The notes beneath the pieces were generated by a model. That model did not search any database. It saw only the letters and a program-made list of their open reading frames with translations, and was not told the DNA's origin. The translations under genes and the position numbers were made by a program. 64,000 bases of DNA, taken from Muscardinus avellanarius. Its lineage: Eukaryota; Chordata; Mammalia; Rodentia; Gliridae. Within the stretch, counting starts at the first letter, position 1, and every line of letters begins with the position of its first letter. Where the stretch lies: NCBI GenBank assembly GCA_963383645.1, contig OY726563.1:37641331-37705330 (forward strand), written 5' to 3'. Of this stretch, positions 44,260 to 54,806 are shown piece by piece.

Positions 44260-44478
44260 TGAAACTGTTATGTGAGATTATCATTTTTAATTTTGGATAA
44301 ATTGCTATAATACTAGATGTCAACCACTAAGCCAAGCATGGGAAGGAGGGATGGGGAGAGAATGGGGTGGGGATCGGGTGGGGGCTGACTGGGCGATGTG
44401 TGCATGTATGTCTACAAAAGTTTGTATCCCACTATGATGTATGAATACAGTGCACCAATTAAAAAAATAAAAATAAAT
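44260..44478 (+). mobile_element. L1 3'UTR module of the chimeric element
   Basis: About 95 percent alike by eye to 55891-56109, and similarity between the two starts at the same base ('tgaaactgttatgtgagatt'). Includes a G-rich purine tract (44338-44385), 'gaatacagtgcaccaatt' and the A-rich tail. Confidence 0.9.
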
Positions 44479-44555
44479 AAATTCTACTTTGCCTGAAATC
44501 AGGATCACCCTCCCTACTTATTTTTTCAAATATCTACTGCCATATTTATTTAGTT

Positions 44556-44632
44556 ACTTAGTTTGCAGTGCTTGGGTTGGAATTGAACATGCTAAGCAAG
44601 TGCTATACAGCTGAGCTACATTCTCAGCCTCC
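44556..44632 (-). mobile_element. ID element
   Basis: Reverse ID: 'ggaattgaacatgctaagca', 'ctatacagctgagctacatt', 'ctcagcct'. Confidence 0.8.
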
Positions 44633-44949
44633 CACTTATTTACATATGCCTGGTATATCTTTGCCCATGCCTTTGTTTTTAGCCAGTTGGAATTACTTTG
44701 ATTAGATGTATTTTCTATATACCACTTGCCTTCTGAACCACACTGAAGATATTTTTCTTTTAGTAGGTGAGTTAAACTCATTCACATTTATTAAAAAGAC
44801 TGATATTTAAGTTGTAGCCATCATGCATTATATATATTTACTGTTTCTTCTTTCTGATGTTTTCCTTACTATTATAATTTATCAATTTATTTGGGTATTT
44901 AGGAAGACTTGTACTTTTGTCCTAGTGTTTACCTTTGTACTTAAAACTT

Positions 44950-45710
44950 TTTTTTAAGAGACAGGGCATGGATATCCTCAATCTTACTGAAACAGGGGGT
45001 TTCTTGAGAAGAAACCCAGCCTTTCCTTACTGGGTTCACCTGCAGACTGTAGGAAGAGGAGTAAAAGGTTTATTGGAAGCAACAGGGAATAGGGAAAAGT
45101 GGCCAAACACCCCTAAAGTGGCTGTTGGAACTCTGAAGTCCAGCAGCTGCCTTCAGGACAATACTTGAGCCCAAGCCAAATGCCTTCAGTTGCAAGCTGC
45201 TTTCTCTGAGAGTCCACACAATCTGCCAGAAAGGAAGTGCAGGTCACCCCTAGGGGCCCTAGTCAGCCTTGATGTCCAGTGGAGGCCTTCAGGTCACTGC
45301 CCAAGTGTATCCTGGGCCACGTGTCTTCAATTGTACTCGACCTTCTCTCAAAGCTAACGTGACCTGCGAGAGAGAGAAGCTCCCCGACGGGGAGGGGTTC
45401 CCAGAGTGGGTAACTGTCTTGGTGACTGCTCTAGGGATTTATATATGTCTTCATGTCCTCCAGTGCTTGGAGTTTGGAATTCTGGGAAGCAGCTCTCAAA
45501 ATTTGCATAGGGTATTTGCATGTCCTTTGAAGGGTCTCCTTTCAGTAGGAGTGTCAGACTTGCTCCAGTGATGTCTCCTGGGTTTGCTGATTAGTAAACA
45601 GATGGTTTTGTGAAGCTTTGGTCGTTCTTATCTTTGAACCTTGGAAGAGCTGATATTCCTCGACCCTCAGGAAATTAAGTTTTTTCTACCGAGGCCTCTT
45701 CCCTATCTGC
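44950..45710 (-). mobile_element. ERV1-like LTR with internal tandem duplication
   Basis: On the minus strand: two 'atgcaaat'-like octamers near 45503-45524, TATATAAAT at 45445-45437, a C/G-rich start region, and AATAAA at 45074-45069. Two diverged copies of a unit ('gtccag...ggccttcagg') repeat at a 136-bp period (45149 and 45285). The small open frame here is not gene-like. Ends were not resolved. Confidence 0.6.
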
Positions 45711-45971
45711 CTATTTCCTTCTACATCCTCATTACCAAATAATATTATAATGTTAATATAATATTTAAAGTGAATATAGTTGATACATTGAAATTTTAAT
45801 TTCAATACGCATGTTTCTAGAAAACTTGTTTGTTTTTAAATCTTTATGATCTTTCCCCTCCATATGATCTTTCTTTTAAATATAACTTGTTTTTTCCAGA
45901 ATATACAAAGAGCTCAAAAGACTCTATACTAGCAAAACAAATAACCGAATCAAGAAATTTATTTATTTTTA

Positions 45972-46178
45972 TATTGGTGCTGGGGATTGAACCTAGGGAC
46001 ATTCTAATTTTGAGCTACACCCCAATCCTTTGTTTAATTTTTTGTTTTGAAACAAGATCTCACTAACTTGTGAAGGGGCTCACTAAGTTGCCGAGGTGTT
46101 CTTGAACCTATGTATCTCCTGTCTTAGTCTTCTACATACTGGAATTATAGGAGTGCACTATGTATGATGTCTGGCTTC
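45972..46178 (-). mobile_element. B1-dID SINE
   Basis: Reverse copy, diverged. Confidence 0.88.
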
Positions 46179-46255
46179 TGTTATAATGCTTAATAATAGA
46201 TTAAGTAGGATAAGTATGTTTGACAACAATTAATTATATATTTCAAAAAAGGTAG

Positions 46256-46429
46256 TAAACTGGTTTACACCTGTCATCCCAGCTTGGGAGGCTGATGCAG
46301 GAGGATCACATGTTTGAGACCAGCCTCAGCAACTTAGCAAGAGCCTATCTCAAAATTAAAAAAAAATAAAAATAGGTGTGGATGTAGTTCAGTTCTATTG
46401 TCCCCCTAGCTTCAATTCTTAATGCCATA

Positions 46430-46461
<32 letters not shown>

Positions 46462-46495
46462 TACATACACACACACATACACATACACACACCAA
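46256..46495 (+). mobile_element. B1-dID SINE with (CA)n tail
   Basis: Composite SINE to about 46432, then a CA/CATA microsatellite to 46495. Confidence 0.87.
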
Positions 46496-46559
46496 AAAAA
46501 CCCTAGTACAGAGAATTCTGAATGTTCCCAAAAGAAAGAAATAATGTCTTAGGTAATGG

Positions 46560-46667
46560 ATGTGCCAATTAACCTGATATAATAATTACACATTTTGTAA
46601 ATATATTGAAATGTCACAATGTACACCATAAGTATGTACAATTATTATATGTTAATTAAAATTTCTA
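46560..46667. repeat. Old interspersed repeat tail
   Basis: 'atgtcacaatgtacaccata' and 'tgtacaattattatatgtta', similar to 8085-8148. Family not identified. Confidence 0.4.
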
Positions 46668-46869
46668 TTTTACAACACTAGGGATTGAACCCTGGGGCAT
46701 TCTACTTCTGAGATACATCCCTAGCCCTATTTTATTCTTTATTTTGAAACAGGGTCTCACTAAGTTGCAGAGGGCCTCATTAAGTAGCTGAGGCTGGTGG
46801 TGAACATGTGATACTCCTGTCTCAGCCTCCCAAGCTCAGGGATTACAAGCATGTACCACCATGCCCGGT
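46668..46869 (-). mobile_element. B1-dID SINE
   Basis: Reverse copy, well preserved. Confidence 0.92.
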
Positions 46870-46926
46870 AAATATTTTTAATCCACATTTGATTGAATCC
46901 ACAGATATGGAGAGCCAACTATTGAT
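46870..46926 (+). repeat. MER2/Tigger 3' end scrap
   Basis: 'tgattgaatccacagatatg' + 'gagagccaactat' equals the 3' end of the element at 8149-8486. Confidence 0.7.
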
Positions 46927-46940
46927 GCTTAACCAACTTA

Positions 46941-47128
46941 TTTTTTGTACTAGTGATTGTACCCAGGGGTATTATACCCTTGATTTATACCCTAACCCTT
47001 TTTTATTTTAAAACAGATAAATTGCTGGAGGTCTCCCTTAATTTGCTGAGACTTGTCTTCAACCTGCAATCCTCCTGTCTTAGCCTCCCAAGTACTGGGA
47101 CCATAGGCATTCGCCACCACTCCCAGCT
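46941..47128 (-). mobile_element. B1-dID SINE
   Basis: Reverse copy. Confidence 0.9.
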
Positions 47129-47249
47129 CTTAGACAGCTAGTCTAATGTCTTAAATTCATTGAGAATCACTTGTCTTCTTTCTTGTGTTGACTAACTTTC
47201 TTTCAGGGTGTATTATTATTTCCTTATGTGTTTATAAATGTTTATGATT

Positions 47250-47432
47250 ACTGGGCACAGTGGTACATATCTATAACCCCAGCTACTCAGGAGAGTAAAG
47301 CAGGAGGATCACAAGTTTGAGGCCAGCCTGGGCAACTTAGTGAGATCCTATTTAAAAATAAAATAAAAAGGACTAGGAGTGTAGCTCAATGGTAGAGCAT
47401 CCTTGAGTTCAATCCCCATTACCCAATAAATA
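47250..47432 (+). mobile_element. B1-dID SINE, older type
   Basis: The B1 half resembles older Alu-like monomers ('cccagctactcaggagagta', 'ggccagcctgggcaacttag'). The tail grades into (CATA)n at 47433-47472. Confidence 0.88.
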
Positions 47433-47472
47433 AATGAATACATACATACATACATACATACATACATACATA

Positions 47473-47956
47473 AATGTTTTTGGCGATCCGACCTTGGGAG
47501 CAATCATAGAGCTAGGACTGTCACCTTTGGATTCCAGGAGTAGTGTTTTCCTTAATATGCCATCGCTCATATGCACTGACCACCACTTAATGACAGCCAC
47601 ACTCTACACATACAGTGTCTTTGCTTTCCACGATGAGGACATTTTTCAAATGAAAAAAGTTCTAATGAGAATAATTTTCTGAAATGATTAATGGAAGAAA
47701 ACATCTTAAATTAGGACTGTCTGAAAAAAATCTAGATATTAAGGCTGCAACACACAGCCATCTGTGTGTTTGCACCTGACACTTCTTTGGGACATATTCA
47801 TATTAACACTTTTGTACCTTGTTGGATACTCCCTACCTGCTCTCTTCTCTGCCATATGCACAGTGCTTTTTATTTAACCAATATTTATCAAGCACCTATT
47901 CTAATGTGACAGGACCTTTTCCATAAAATAATAATCAGCAATTAGAATAGAGTAAC
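47473..47956. other. No gene; MIR-like scrap at 47870-47930
   Basis: Unassigned. A short open frame at 47434-47682 starts in the microsatellite and has no similarity I recognise. Confidence 0.5.
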
Positions 47957-48170
47957 AACCACTGGGCATAGTGGGTGCACGCTTGTAATCCCAGCATTCA
48001 GGAGGCAGAGACCGGAAGATTGCAGTTTGTGGCCAGACTCAGCTACTTATTGAAGCCCTTTGCAACTCAGTGAGACCCTGTTTCAAAACTAAAAAGAGTC
48101 AAAAATAGGGCTAGGGGTGTAGCTTGGAGGTACAATGCCCCTGGGTTCCATCCCCAGTATGGGGGGAAAA
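47957..48170 (+). mobile_element. B1-dID SINE
   Basis: Full copy. Confidence 0.92.
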
Positions 48171-48196
48171 AATAGAGAGAGTAACAATCTCTACCC

Positions 48197-48272
48197 CATG
48201 CTGGGGACCATATCCATGGCCTTGCATGTGCAAAGTAAGCACTCCTCTAGATAAGAGATACAATTCCAAACA
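48197..48272 (-). mobile_element. ID element
   Basis: Reverse, diverged: 'gctggggaccatatccatgg', 'tgcatgtgcaaagtaagcac'. Confidence 0.6.
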
Positions 48273-48959
48273 CCTGAGACCCAAGATACTCAGTCTTTTG
48301 TAAATTGGAACTTGTAGCTTCTTGCCTTTTCTCCTTCCATGACACAAATCTTCCCATTCGTGCCTCTGCTAATGCATCTACCACAAAGGAATATCTGAAA
48401 TGGTATATAGCTCTTTTTGAAAATAAATTTAAAGTCAACTAGTTCTGAGAGTTGCAAGACACCCCCAGAAATAACTGAAGACACCTTGGGGCATGTCAAG
48501 ACTTGCGCTGGCAAGCATTGTTATTGATGTTCAGAGCCTGCGCTACACACCCATGGATGAAGAAAGTGCAGGGGAGGCCCACAAAACTACTGCTTCTGAG
48601 CAGGCTCAAACTAGCCTAGGAGCAAGAAAATATTTGCGCAGTTGGAGAATTTCTTTTGAGGAATGAGGTCATCCTGCAATCTAGAGCTTTTCCACAAGAT
48701 ACAAGAGCCCTGGGCAGCAGGAGGGAGAGCCTTTGACAGTATTTCTGTGCAAATTTCTTTTTCTGCTTTGGTGAAACCTTGCCTGTCAATTCTCCCTTGT
48801 CCTTAGGTCTCAGAAATATCACTGCCCCATTCTTCTCAGAGAGCTGCCAGTCTTCATTATTTTGTGTTCTCTTGGGTTATATCTGATTTTCAAATACTTA
48901 AGAATTAGTCCCTCTATTTCACAAACCTTCCTAAACATAGAAGGCACTAAAACCAAAGG
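48273..48959. other. No gene or clear repeat
   Basis: Unassigned flank sequence; nothing recognised on either strand. Confidence 0.5.
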
Positions 48960-49261
48960 CATTACAAGAAAACAAAACTCCAGACCAACATCTCTTATCA
49001 ATAAAAAACAGCAGAAATCCTCAATGAAATACTAGCAAAATCTATCAACACATAGAAAAGATATACAGAGACCAAGTGGCATTTATTCCAAGAATATAAA
49101 GTTTGCTTAGCATTTGAAAAGCAAGTGATATAATATACCTTACTGATACCATATTGATAGAATAAATGACAAAAAAATGTTCATCTCAATACACACAGAA
49201 AAAACATTTGAAAAATCTAACACTGCTTTTCTCTAAAAAAATAATCAACTAAAAACAGATC

Positions 49262-49458
49262 AGGCTGGCTGTGGTGGTACACACCTGTAATCCCAGCATT
49301 TAAGAGTCTGAGACAGGAGGATCGCAGGTTCAAGGATAGCCTCAGCAACTTATCCAATTCCTCAAAAACTTAACAAGATCCTGTTTCAAAATAAAAAAAA
49401 AATAGGGATAATGGGGTTGGCTTGGAGACAGAATGCCTCTAAGTTCAATCCTGTCTCC
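49262..49458 (+). mobile_element. B1-dID SINE
   Basis: Full copy. Confidence 0.9.
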
Positions 49459-49806
49459 GTCAACATTCGCACTACTATAATGCAAAATTATGACCACACA
49501 AATTAGAGGAAGAAAGATTTATTTGCTCAGTTTTTTGGAGATTCTGGGTTCAGTGAGGCCCAAGTCTGCAGCTCAAGGAATGGCAACAGGAAGCAGAGAG
49601 AGAGAGAGAGAGAGAGAGAGAACAGAGTTCTGCTCTCACATTGTAGAGGTCTGAAGCAGACAGAGTGAGCATGAGGAGGAGGAAGGATATATAGTCCTCA
49701 AGGCCACACCACCAGGGACCTCTCTTCAGCGATCAAGCCTGGCTTCCAACATTGTTATCTTGTTTCCAGGAGGGCTAGGGTACATTCTAAATCCAAGCCA
49801 TTACAA
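49459..49806 (+). mobile_element. MaLR-type solo LTR
   Basis: From 'catgaccacacaaattagagg'-type start to 'acattctaaatccaagccat'. Contains a (GA)n run at 49597-49622. Same class as 17362-17695. Confidence 0.6.
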
Positions 49807-50800
49807 ATCCTCAGTGCCAAAATAAATATATAAATAATAAATCACAGGGAACAAAATGCAATTACATCTAGATTTTGCATTCTGTACACAGCCCTCACTT
49901 TGCAATATCCAGTTTAGAATTAATGGGTTCTGAGGCCATCTATCATAAAACTGATTTATCATGAGCACATAGTTAACATTGGGTATTTTATTTTAAAAAT
50001 TACAACCAATTTCAAAAAACACAAAGAATAATAAAACAATCGCTCATCCACCTGCTGTGCAGTCTTAACAAATCTTAATATGCTGCCATATTTTCTTCCA
50101 AAAGAAATAAAACATTATGCATATTACTAATGCCCTCTTTATGCCTCTCCTTGATTCTGTTCCCTCTGCCTCTCCAAATAACACTATCCTGAAGTTTGTT
50201 TTTATCTTTTCCAACCAAACTTATAGAATTTTACTATGGCTGTTATTTATTTTAAAAATAAATAAATGTGTTGTTTTTCTTTTTCTAGACTTGAAATAAA
50301 GAGTTCTGTATAGTCAAAAATCAATAACATTTATCTCTGGCAACAGTAAACAACTAGAAAACTAACTTTTAAAAAGACTATTTAGCATAACATAAAAAAT
50401 AATTTGTATCTAGGAATAAATCTAGGAAAGGATGGGCAAGACATTTTGCAAGGAAGTGATAAACTATACTGAAAGGCATTAAAGATATAAACAGAGATAT
50501 ACATTATATTCATGGGTTAGTAGATTCTAAAACATGAAGATATCAATTCTCTTTGACATCATACCAGTGACACATATCAAAAGGGAAATAGAGAGGGGGA
50601 AAGAAATATAAAATGATACATTTATATAAATTTCAAAAACACACAAAAGCAAACAACATATTGTTCAGTTATACAAGCATATATGCAAAATCTAAAGAAA
50701 AGCAAGAAGATGACAAAAATAAATGATAAAGGTTATAGTTGAGAGGGAAAGAAATAAAAATTTGAAGGTAATGATGTTCTATTTCTTTCTTTATTTCTTC

Positions 50801-50987
50801 CCCCTCCTCTGCCTGGGGATTCAACCCAGAGGTGCTCTAACACTGACTTACATCCCTAACCCTTTCTTTTATTTTTTTTATTTTGAGTCTTGCTAAGTTG
50901 CCCAGGCTGGGCTTGAATTTGCAATCTTCCTGTCTCAAATATCCTGAGTCACTGGGATTGCAGCAATGTGATACCATATCCGGCCTA
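50801..50987 (-). mobile_element. B1-dID SINE
   Basis: Reverse copy, diverged. Confidence 0.86.
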
Positions 50988-51059
50988 ATGTTCTCTTTCT
51001 TAAACAGGTGTGATGAAAATGGGTATCCACTGCATGAAAATTCTTTTTATTTTTTAAAA

Positions 51060-51267
51060 ATTTTTGTGGTACTGTGGGTGGAACCCAGGAGCTTTTCTAC
51101 TTCTGGGCTATACTCCCAGACTGATTTTCTATTTTATTTGGAAACAGGGTCTCACTAAGTTGCTGAGAGCCTCACTCAGTAGCTGAGGCTGGCTTCAAAC
51201 CTGTGTGATCCTCCTGTCTCAGCCTCCCAAGCGCGGGGATTACAAGCGTGCACCACCATGCCCTTAC
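51060..51267 (-). mobile_element. B1-dID SINE
   Basis: Reverse copy with intact 'cccaagcgcggggattacaa'. Confidence 0.93.
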
Positions 51268-51754
51268 ACAGACTTCATGAATATTCTTTTGTGTTCAATC
51301 AATGTTTAATAAAACCAATTTTAAAAAATGATAGATTTTTATCACTATCATGAAAATATGTCAATAGCACATATGGTTAAATAATCTTGAAAAGCTTTGT
51401 GTATGGTATTAAATAAAATATGTACCAAAATGTTAATAGTTATTATGCAAAATATTACATAAAATATGCACAAATTGTTACTCATAGGTATATGCACCAA
51501 GATGTTAATATTGGTTATAGACAATATTAAGTAAAATAAGCATCACATTTTAATGTTAAATAAAATATATGTGAAATTGTTTAATAATCATGTTCTAGGA
51601 AAAATTTGGCAATCTTTCACTTTCTCTGTTCTAAATTGTTCATCTAACAATTTAGGTGACATCTAGTTCCACATGTTCAATATAGTGTTCAAGGAAGTCT
51701 AAACTTGTGTGACCTAGTGAAGCCCTCAGCAATTTAGTGAGATACTGCTTAAAT
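51268..51754. other. No gene; AT-rich with B1 scrap at 51705-51752
   Basis: Contains short repeated phrases ('aatattaagtaaaataa', 'atgttaataktta'-like) from AT-rich drift. The end is a fragment of a B1 half followed by (CCTT)n at 51755-51780. Confidence 0.5.
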
Positions 51755-51863
51755 TCCTTCCTTCCTTCCTTCCTTCTTTCCTTTCTCCAGTGAAAGAACC
51801 ATAGCAGTGAGAAAGCAAGGAAAGAGAGCAAATATGAGAACCAAATCAGAAATAGACTGCCAA

Positions 51864-52080
51864 GCCGGGCGTGGTGGCGCACGCTTGTAATCCCCGCGCT
51901 TGGGAGGTGGAGACAGGAGGATCGTGCTGGTTCGGAGCCAGCCTCTCTGGCTTAAGAGACCCTGTTTCCAAATGAAAATATAAAAAATAGGTCTGGGAGT
52001 GTAGCCCGGAGGTAGAAGGGCTTCCAGGAACCCCAATACCACCAAAAAAAAAAGAAAGAAAGAAAAGAAAAAGAAAAGAA
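51864..52080 (+). mobile_element. B1-dID SINE, 'ccaggaacccc' subfamily, very young
   Basis: Flanked by exact 'agaaatagactgccaa' copies (51848-51863 and 52081-52096). Tail of A-run then (GAAA)n. CpGs intact. Confidence 0.97.
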
Positions 52081-52123
52081 AGAAATAGACTGCCAAATAA
52101 ATGTTAAAAATATTTTTAAGGTA

Positions 52124-52556
52124 GCCAGGAGTGGTGTCACACGTCTATAATCTCAGTAACTCTTGGAAGGCTAAGTCAGGAGAATTACAGGTTCAAGGTC
52201 AGCCTCAGCAACTTGGCAAGACCCTGTCTTCAAATAAAAAATAAAAGAGAGCTGGAGCTGGGCATGGTGGCACATACTTGTAATCCCCGCGCTTGGGAGG
52301 CTGAGACAGGAGGATCGCGCAGGTTCGAAGCCAGCCTCAGCTACTGAGTGAGGCTCTCAGCAACTTAGTGAGACCCTGTTTCCAAATAAAATATAAAACG
52401 GGTCTGGGAGGATAGCCTGGAGGTAGAAAAGCCTCTGGGTTTCATCCCCAGCACCACAAAATCAATCAATCAATAAAAAAATAAATAAAAAATAGTGCTG
52501 GGAATAGAGCTCAGAGGTAGAATGCCTCTAGGTCCAATCTCCAGTAACACACACAT
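52124..52556 (+). mobile_element. B1-dID SINE, split by a younger SINE
   Basis: Outer B1 half to about 52255, ID half from about 52494 ('gtgctgggaatagagctcag'). Confidence 0.88.
52256..52493 (+). mobile_element. B1-dID SINE, nested
   Basis: Young copy with 'cccgcgcttgggaggctgag' and ID half 'aaaagcctctgggtttcatc', placed in the linker of the outer copy. Confidence 0.92.
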
Positions 52557-53207
52557 AGAAAGACACACACATATACACACATATAGTGTGTGTGTTTTTA
52601 AAATAAAGAGATAGTAATTAGAGAAAAGAACACTATATCACCAAAAAATAAGGAACAGTTGAACTATGACTCAAAAATGACAAATACAACTGCTAAAATG
52701 TAGTGAATTAGATACATTTGAAGAGAGAGTTGGTAACTTGAAAGACATGTCTCAAATTTCCCACTTTGCAACACAAAGAGATCAAGAGCTGGAAAATATG
52801 AACAAAAAATAAAGAGGCATATAGAAAAGCATGAAAAAATCTAACATATACGTAATAGAGTTCCAGAAAGAGAAATTAGAACACAGAGAAAGCAACCTTC
52901 AAAGCTGTAATGCATACAGAATTTTCAGAACGGTTGACTTGAATTAAAGGAAAAACAAGTCAGATCCAAAAAATGAATTTCAGCCACAAAAACAAACAAT
53001 GAAAACTTAAATACATGTAGCAATAAGCCACTATCTGTAAACAAAGTTAAACATGTATTTATCATATGACATATATTTTGCTCCTGGGTATTTACCCTGC
53101 AGAAATAAAAGACATATGTGCCCCCAAACCCTTGAGGCATGCCAATTGTTCTACATGCTGATTATGGAAGAGGTAGCTACAAATCTACATGTATTAAAAT
53201 TGACTGA
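52557..53207. other. No gene; decayed L1-like sequence possible
   Basis: AT-rich. 'tcctgggtatttaccctgca' at about 53082-53102 is the kind of phrase found in old L1 3' regions. Otherwise unassigned. Confidence 0.45.
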
Positions 53208-53325
53208 ACTGGCCAGGCACTGTGGCACATGCCTACAGATACAGCTTCTCAGGAGGCTGAGGTGAGAGCATCACGTGAGCCCAGGAGTCCAAGGCCAGCC
53301 TGAGCAACAGAGTCTCAAAAAAACG
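53208..53325 (+). repeat. Alu/B1-like 7SL monomer without ID half
   Basis: 'ggccaggcactgtggcacat', 'gcttctcaggaggctgaggt', 'gagcccaggagtccaaggcc'. An older monomeric type, like 12350-12476. Confidence 0.85.
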
Positions 53326-53353
53326 TATAGAACTGTAAATCAAATGAAAAACA

Positions 53354-53562
53354 GACTGGGCATGATAGCGCATGCCTGTAATCCCAGTACTTGGAGGCTG
53401 AGATAGGAGGATTGCAGATTCAAAGCCAGCCTCAACTACTTAGTAAGGCCCTCCGCAACTTACTTAGTCCTTGTTTCAAAATAAAAAGAATAAAATAGGG
53501 CTGTGAGTATAGCTCAGATGTAGAATGCCCCTGGATTCAATCCTGAGTAACAACAACAAAAA
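53354..53562 (+). mobile_element. B1-dID SINE
   Basis: Full copy. Confidence 0.92.
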
Positions 53563-53667
53563 AGGTCAATTTTTGTTAACAGCCTTACTAAAATATGTAA
53601 TTAATATACTATAAAAGTCACTCATTTAAAGTGTGCAATTCAATGGGATTTAACGTCTTTCTCTCTT

Positions 53668-53865
53668 TTTTTTTTTTTGGTGGTACTGGGGTTCCTGGAA
53701 GCCCTTCTACCTCTGGCCTACACTCCCAGACCCATTTTATATATTTTTTAAAATTTGGAAACAGGATCTCTTAAGCCAGCGAGGCCGGCTCCGAGCCAGC
53801 ATGATCCCCCTGTCTCCGCCTCCCAAGCGCGGGGATTACAAGCGTGCGCCACCACACCCGGCTCT
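53668..53865 (-). mobile_element. B1-dID SINE, 'ccaggaacccc' subfamily
   Basis: Reverse copy: 'ggggttcctggaagcccttc', 'gcgccaccacacccggct'. Short 'ctctttctcttttt'-type flanks suggest a target duplication. Confidence 0.93.
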
Positions 53866-54177
53866 TTCTCTTTTTCATTAGCAAAAATTGTATACATTGA
53901 TGGTGTACAACATGATTTTTATTTTTAAATTTATTTGAATGTATTATATACATCCATGTGGTTGAAAATTTTAAATTAAACAAAGGACAACACATTAAGT
54001 ATGCCTTACTTTACTTCTTTAGCTGCGTGTCTTTAAAATCATCCCAAATTGATAAGTGAAACAGTCCCCCACAACATGATGTTTTTATTTTGTTTTGTTA
54101 CCACTCTTTGCGATGCTAAGTAGCATAACCCTTATATAGACAGACAAAAGAGCACTAAGAAAGACAGAAGGGGCTCT
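53866..54177. other. No gene; decayed L1-like
   Basis: 53563-53667 and 53866-53990 read like a reversed old L1 3'UTR interrupted by the SINE. Confidence 0.45.
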
Positions 54178-54258
54178 AGAGTGTATGTAGTTCACTAGTA
54201 CAGCACTTGCTTAGCATGTATGAGGCCCTGTGTTCCATCCCCAGCACAACAAAAAAGA
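54178..54258 (+). mobile_element. ID element
   Basis: 'agcacttgcttagcatgtat', 'gaggccctgtgttccatccc', 'cagcaca'. Confidence 0.88.
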
Positions 54259-54715
54259 AAGCAATGAAGAAAAAGATAAAGGGAAGAAGAAAGGAAAGGG
54301 AGAAGAGAATAAGAAATAAAAACTATTGGTTACTCCAACTTCTGAGCACAGATGCTAAAATCCTAAATAATAAAACATTGGAAAATTAGAACCTGAAAAC
54401 AGCTGAATGAATACTATGACAAGGACTGGGAAAATCCCTAAGGAGTATTTTCTGCTTTAGAAGGACTTAATGAAAAGGAATCCAATGCAAGGTAATAAAG
54501 TAACACAGTAAGACAGATGTGAGCTAAGAAAAACTGCGGTATACATGTGATGTATTTAAATGCACACAACAAGATCTCTTTTCCCATTTCTGTCAGCTTC
54601 AAGCAGTAGGTGTGCTTTAATTTCTCCCACTGCCAAACACACGCCTCCCTAATTAAAAACAAAACAATAAGAGGCCAGACTGGGCAACTTAGTAAAACCT
54701 CACCTCAAAAAGAAA

Positions 54716-54806
54716 TATAAAAAAGTGCTTGTAGCTCTGTAGCTCAGTGGTAGAGAACTTGCCTAGCATGTCTGAGGCCCTGGGTTTAATCCCCAGCACT
54801 GCAGCC
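54716..54806 (+). mobile_element. ID element
   Basis: 'tgtagctcagtggtagagaa', 'cttgcctagcatgtctgagg', 'ccctgggtttaatccccagc': close to the tRNA-derived consensus. Confidence 0.93.

Larger units (their letters stand above)
41701..44478 (+). mobile_element. Young chimeric L1: 5'UTR + ORF1 + antisense old L1 + 3'UTR, no ORF2
   Basis: A single insertion of 2778 bp between perfect 12-bp duplications. Order: complete 5' end with YY1-like site, 5'UTR to 42496, intact ORF1 (42497-43414), about 700-840 bp of antisense, strongly diverged L1 ORF2 3' region (43415 to about 44115), a short AT-rich stretch of unclear origin (44116-44259), and a 219-bp L1 3'UTR with G-rich purine tract and A-rich tail (44260-44478). 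The ORF2 coding region of the element is absent. It therefore resembles the ORF1-only HAL1 class in coding content and could move only with reverse transcriptase supplied in trans. Confidence 0.88.
41085..44935 (-). repeat. Ancient L1 ORF2 fossil (host of the young L1)
   Basis: Pieces 41085-41310 ('ttccatgtgcagccgagaag', 'aagatgtattcttttttagg'), 41591-41700 and 44491-44935 ('gcctgaaatcaggatcaccc', 'ggtatatctttgcccatgcc', 'aaactcattcacatttatta') read in order as one antisense ORF2. A SINE, two IDs and the young L1 interrupt them. Across the insertion, 'aattctacttt' + 'gcctgaaatcagg' rejoins a normal ORF2 string. Confidence 0.75.
48960..50760 (+). repeat. Ancient L1 ORF2/3'UTR pieces
   Basis: 48960-49245 ('ttctcaatgaaatactagca'-type, 'gaccaagtggcatttattcc', 'catctcaatacacacagaaa') and 50315-50760 ('tttgtatctaggaataaatc', 'attcatgggttagtagattc', 'atttcaaaaacacacaaaag') are successive parts of one old L1, with later insertions between. 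Confidence 0.72.

Noticed and set aside
43415..44478. ORF2 of the young L1
   Set aside because: No reverse-transcriptase or endonuclease motifs in sense orientation after ORF1; only old antisense sequence and a 3'UTR.
45269..45571. 100-codon frame near 45.3 kb as a host gene
   Set aside because: It lies inside an LTR-like block with TATA and polyadenylation signals on the other strand.
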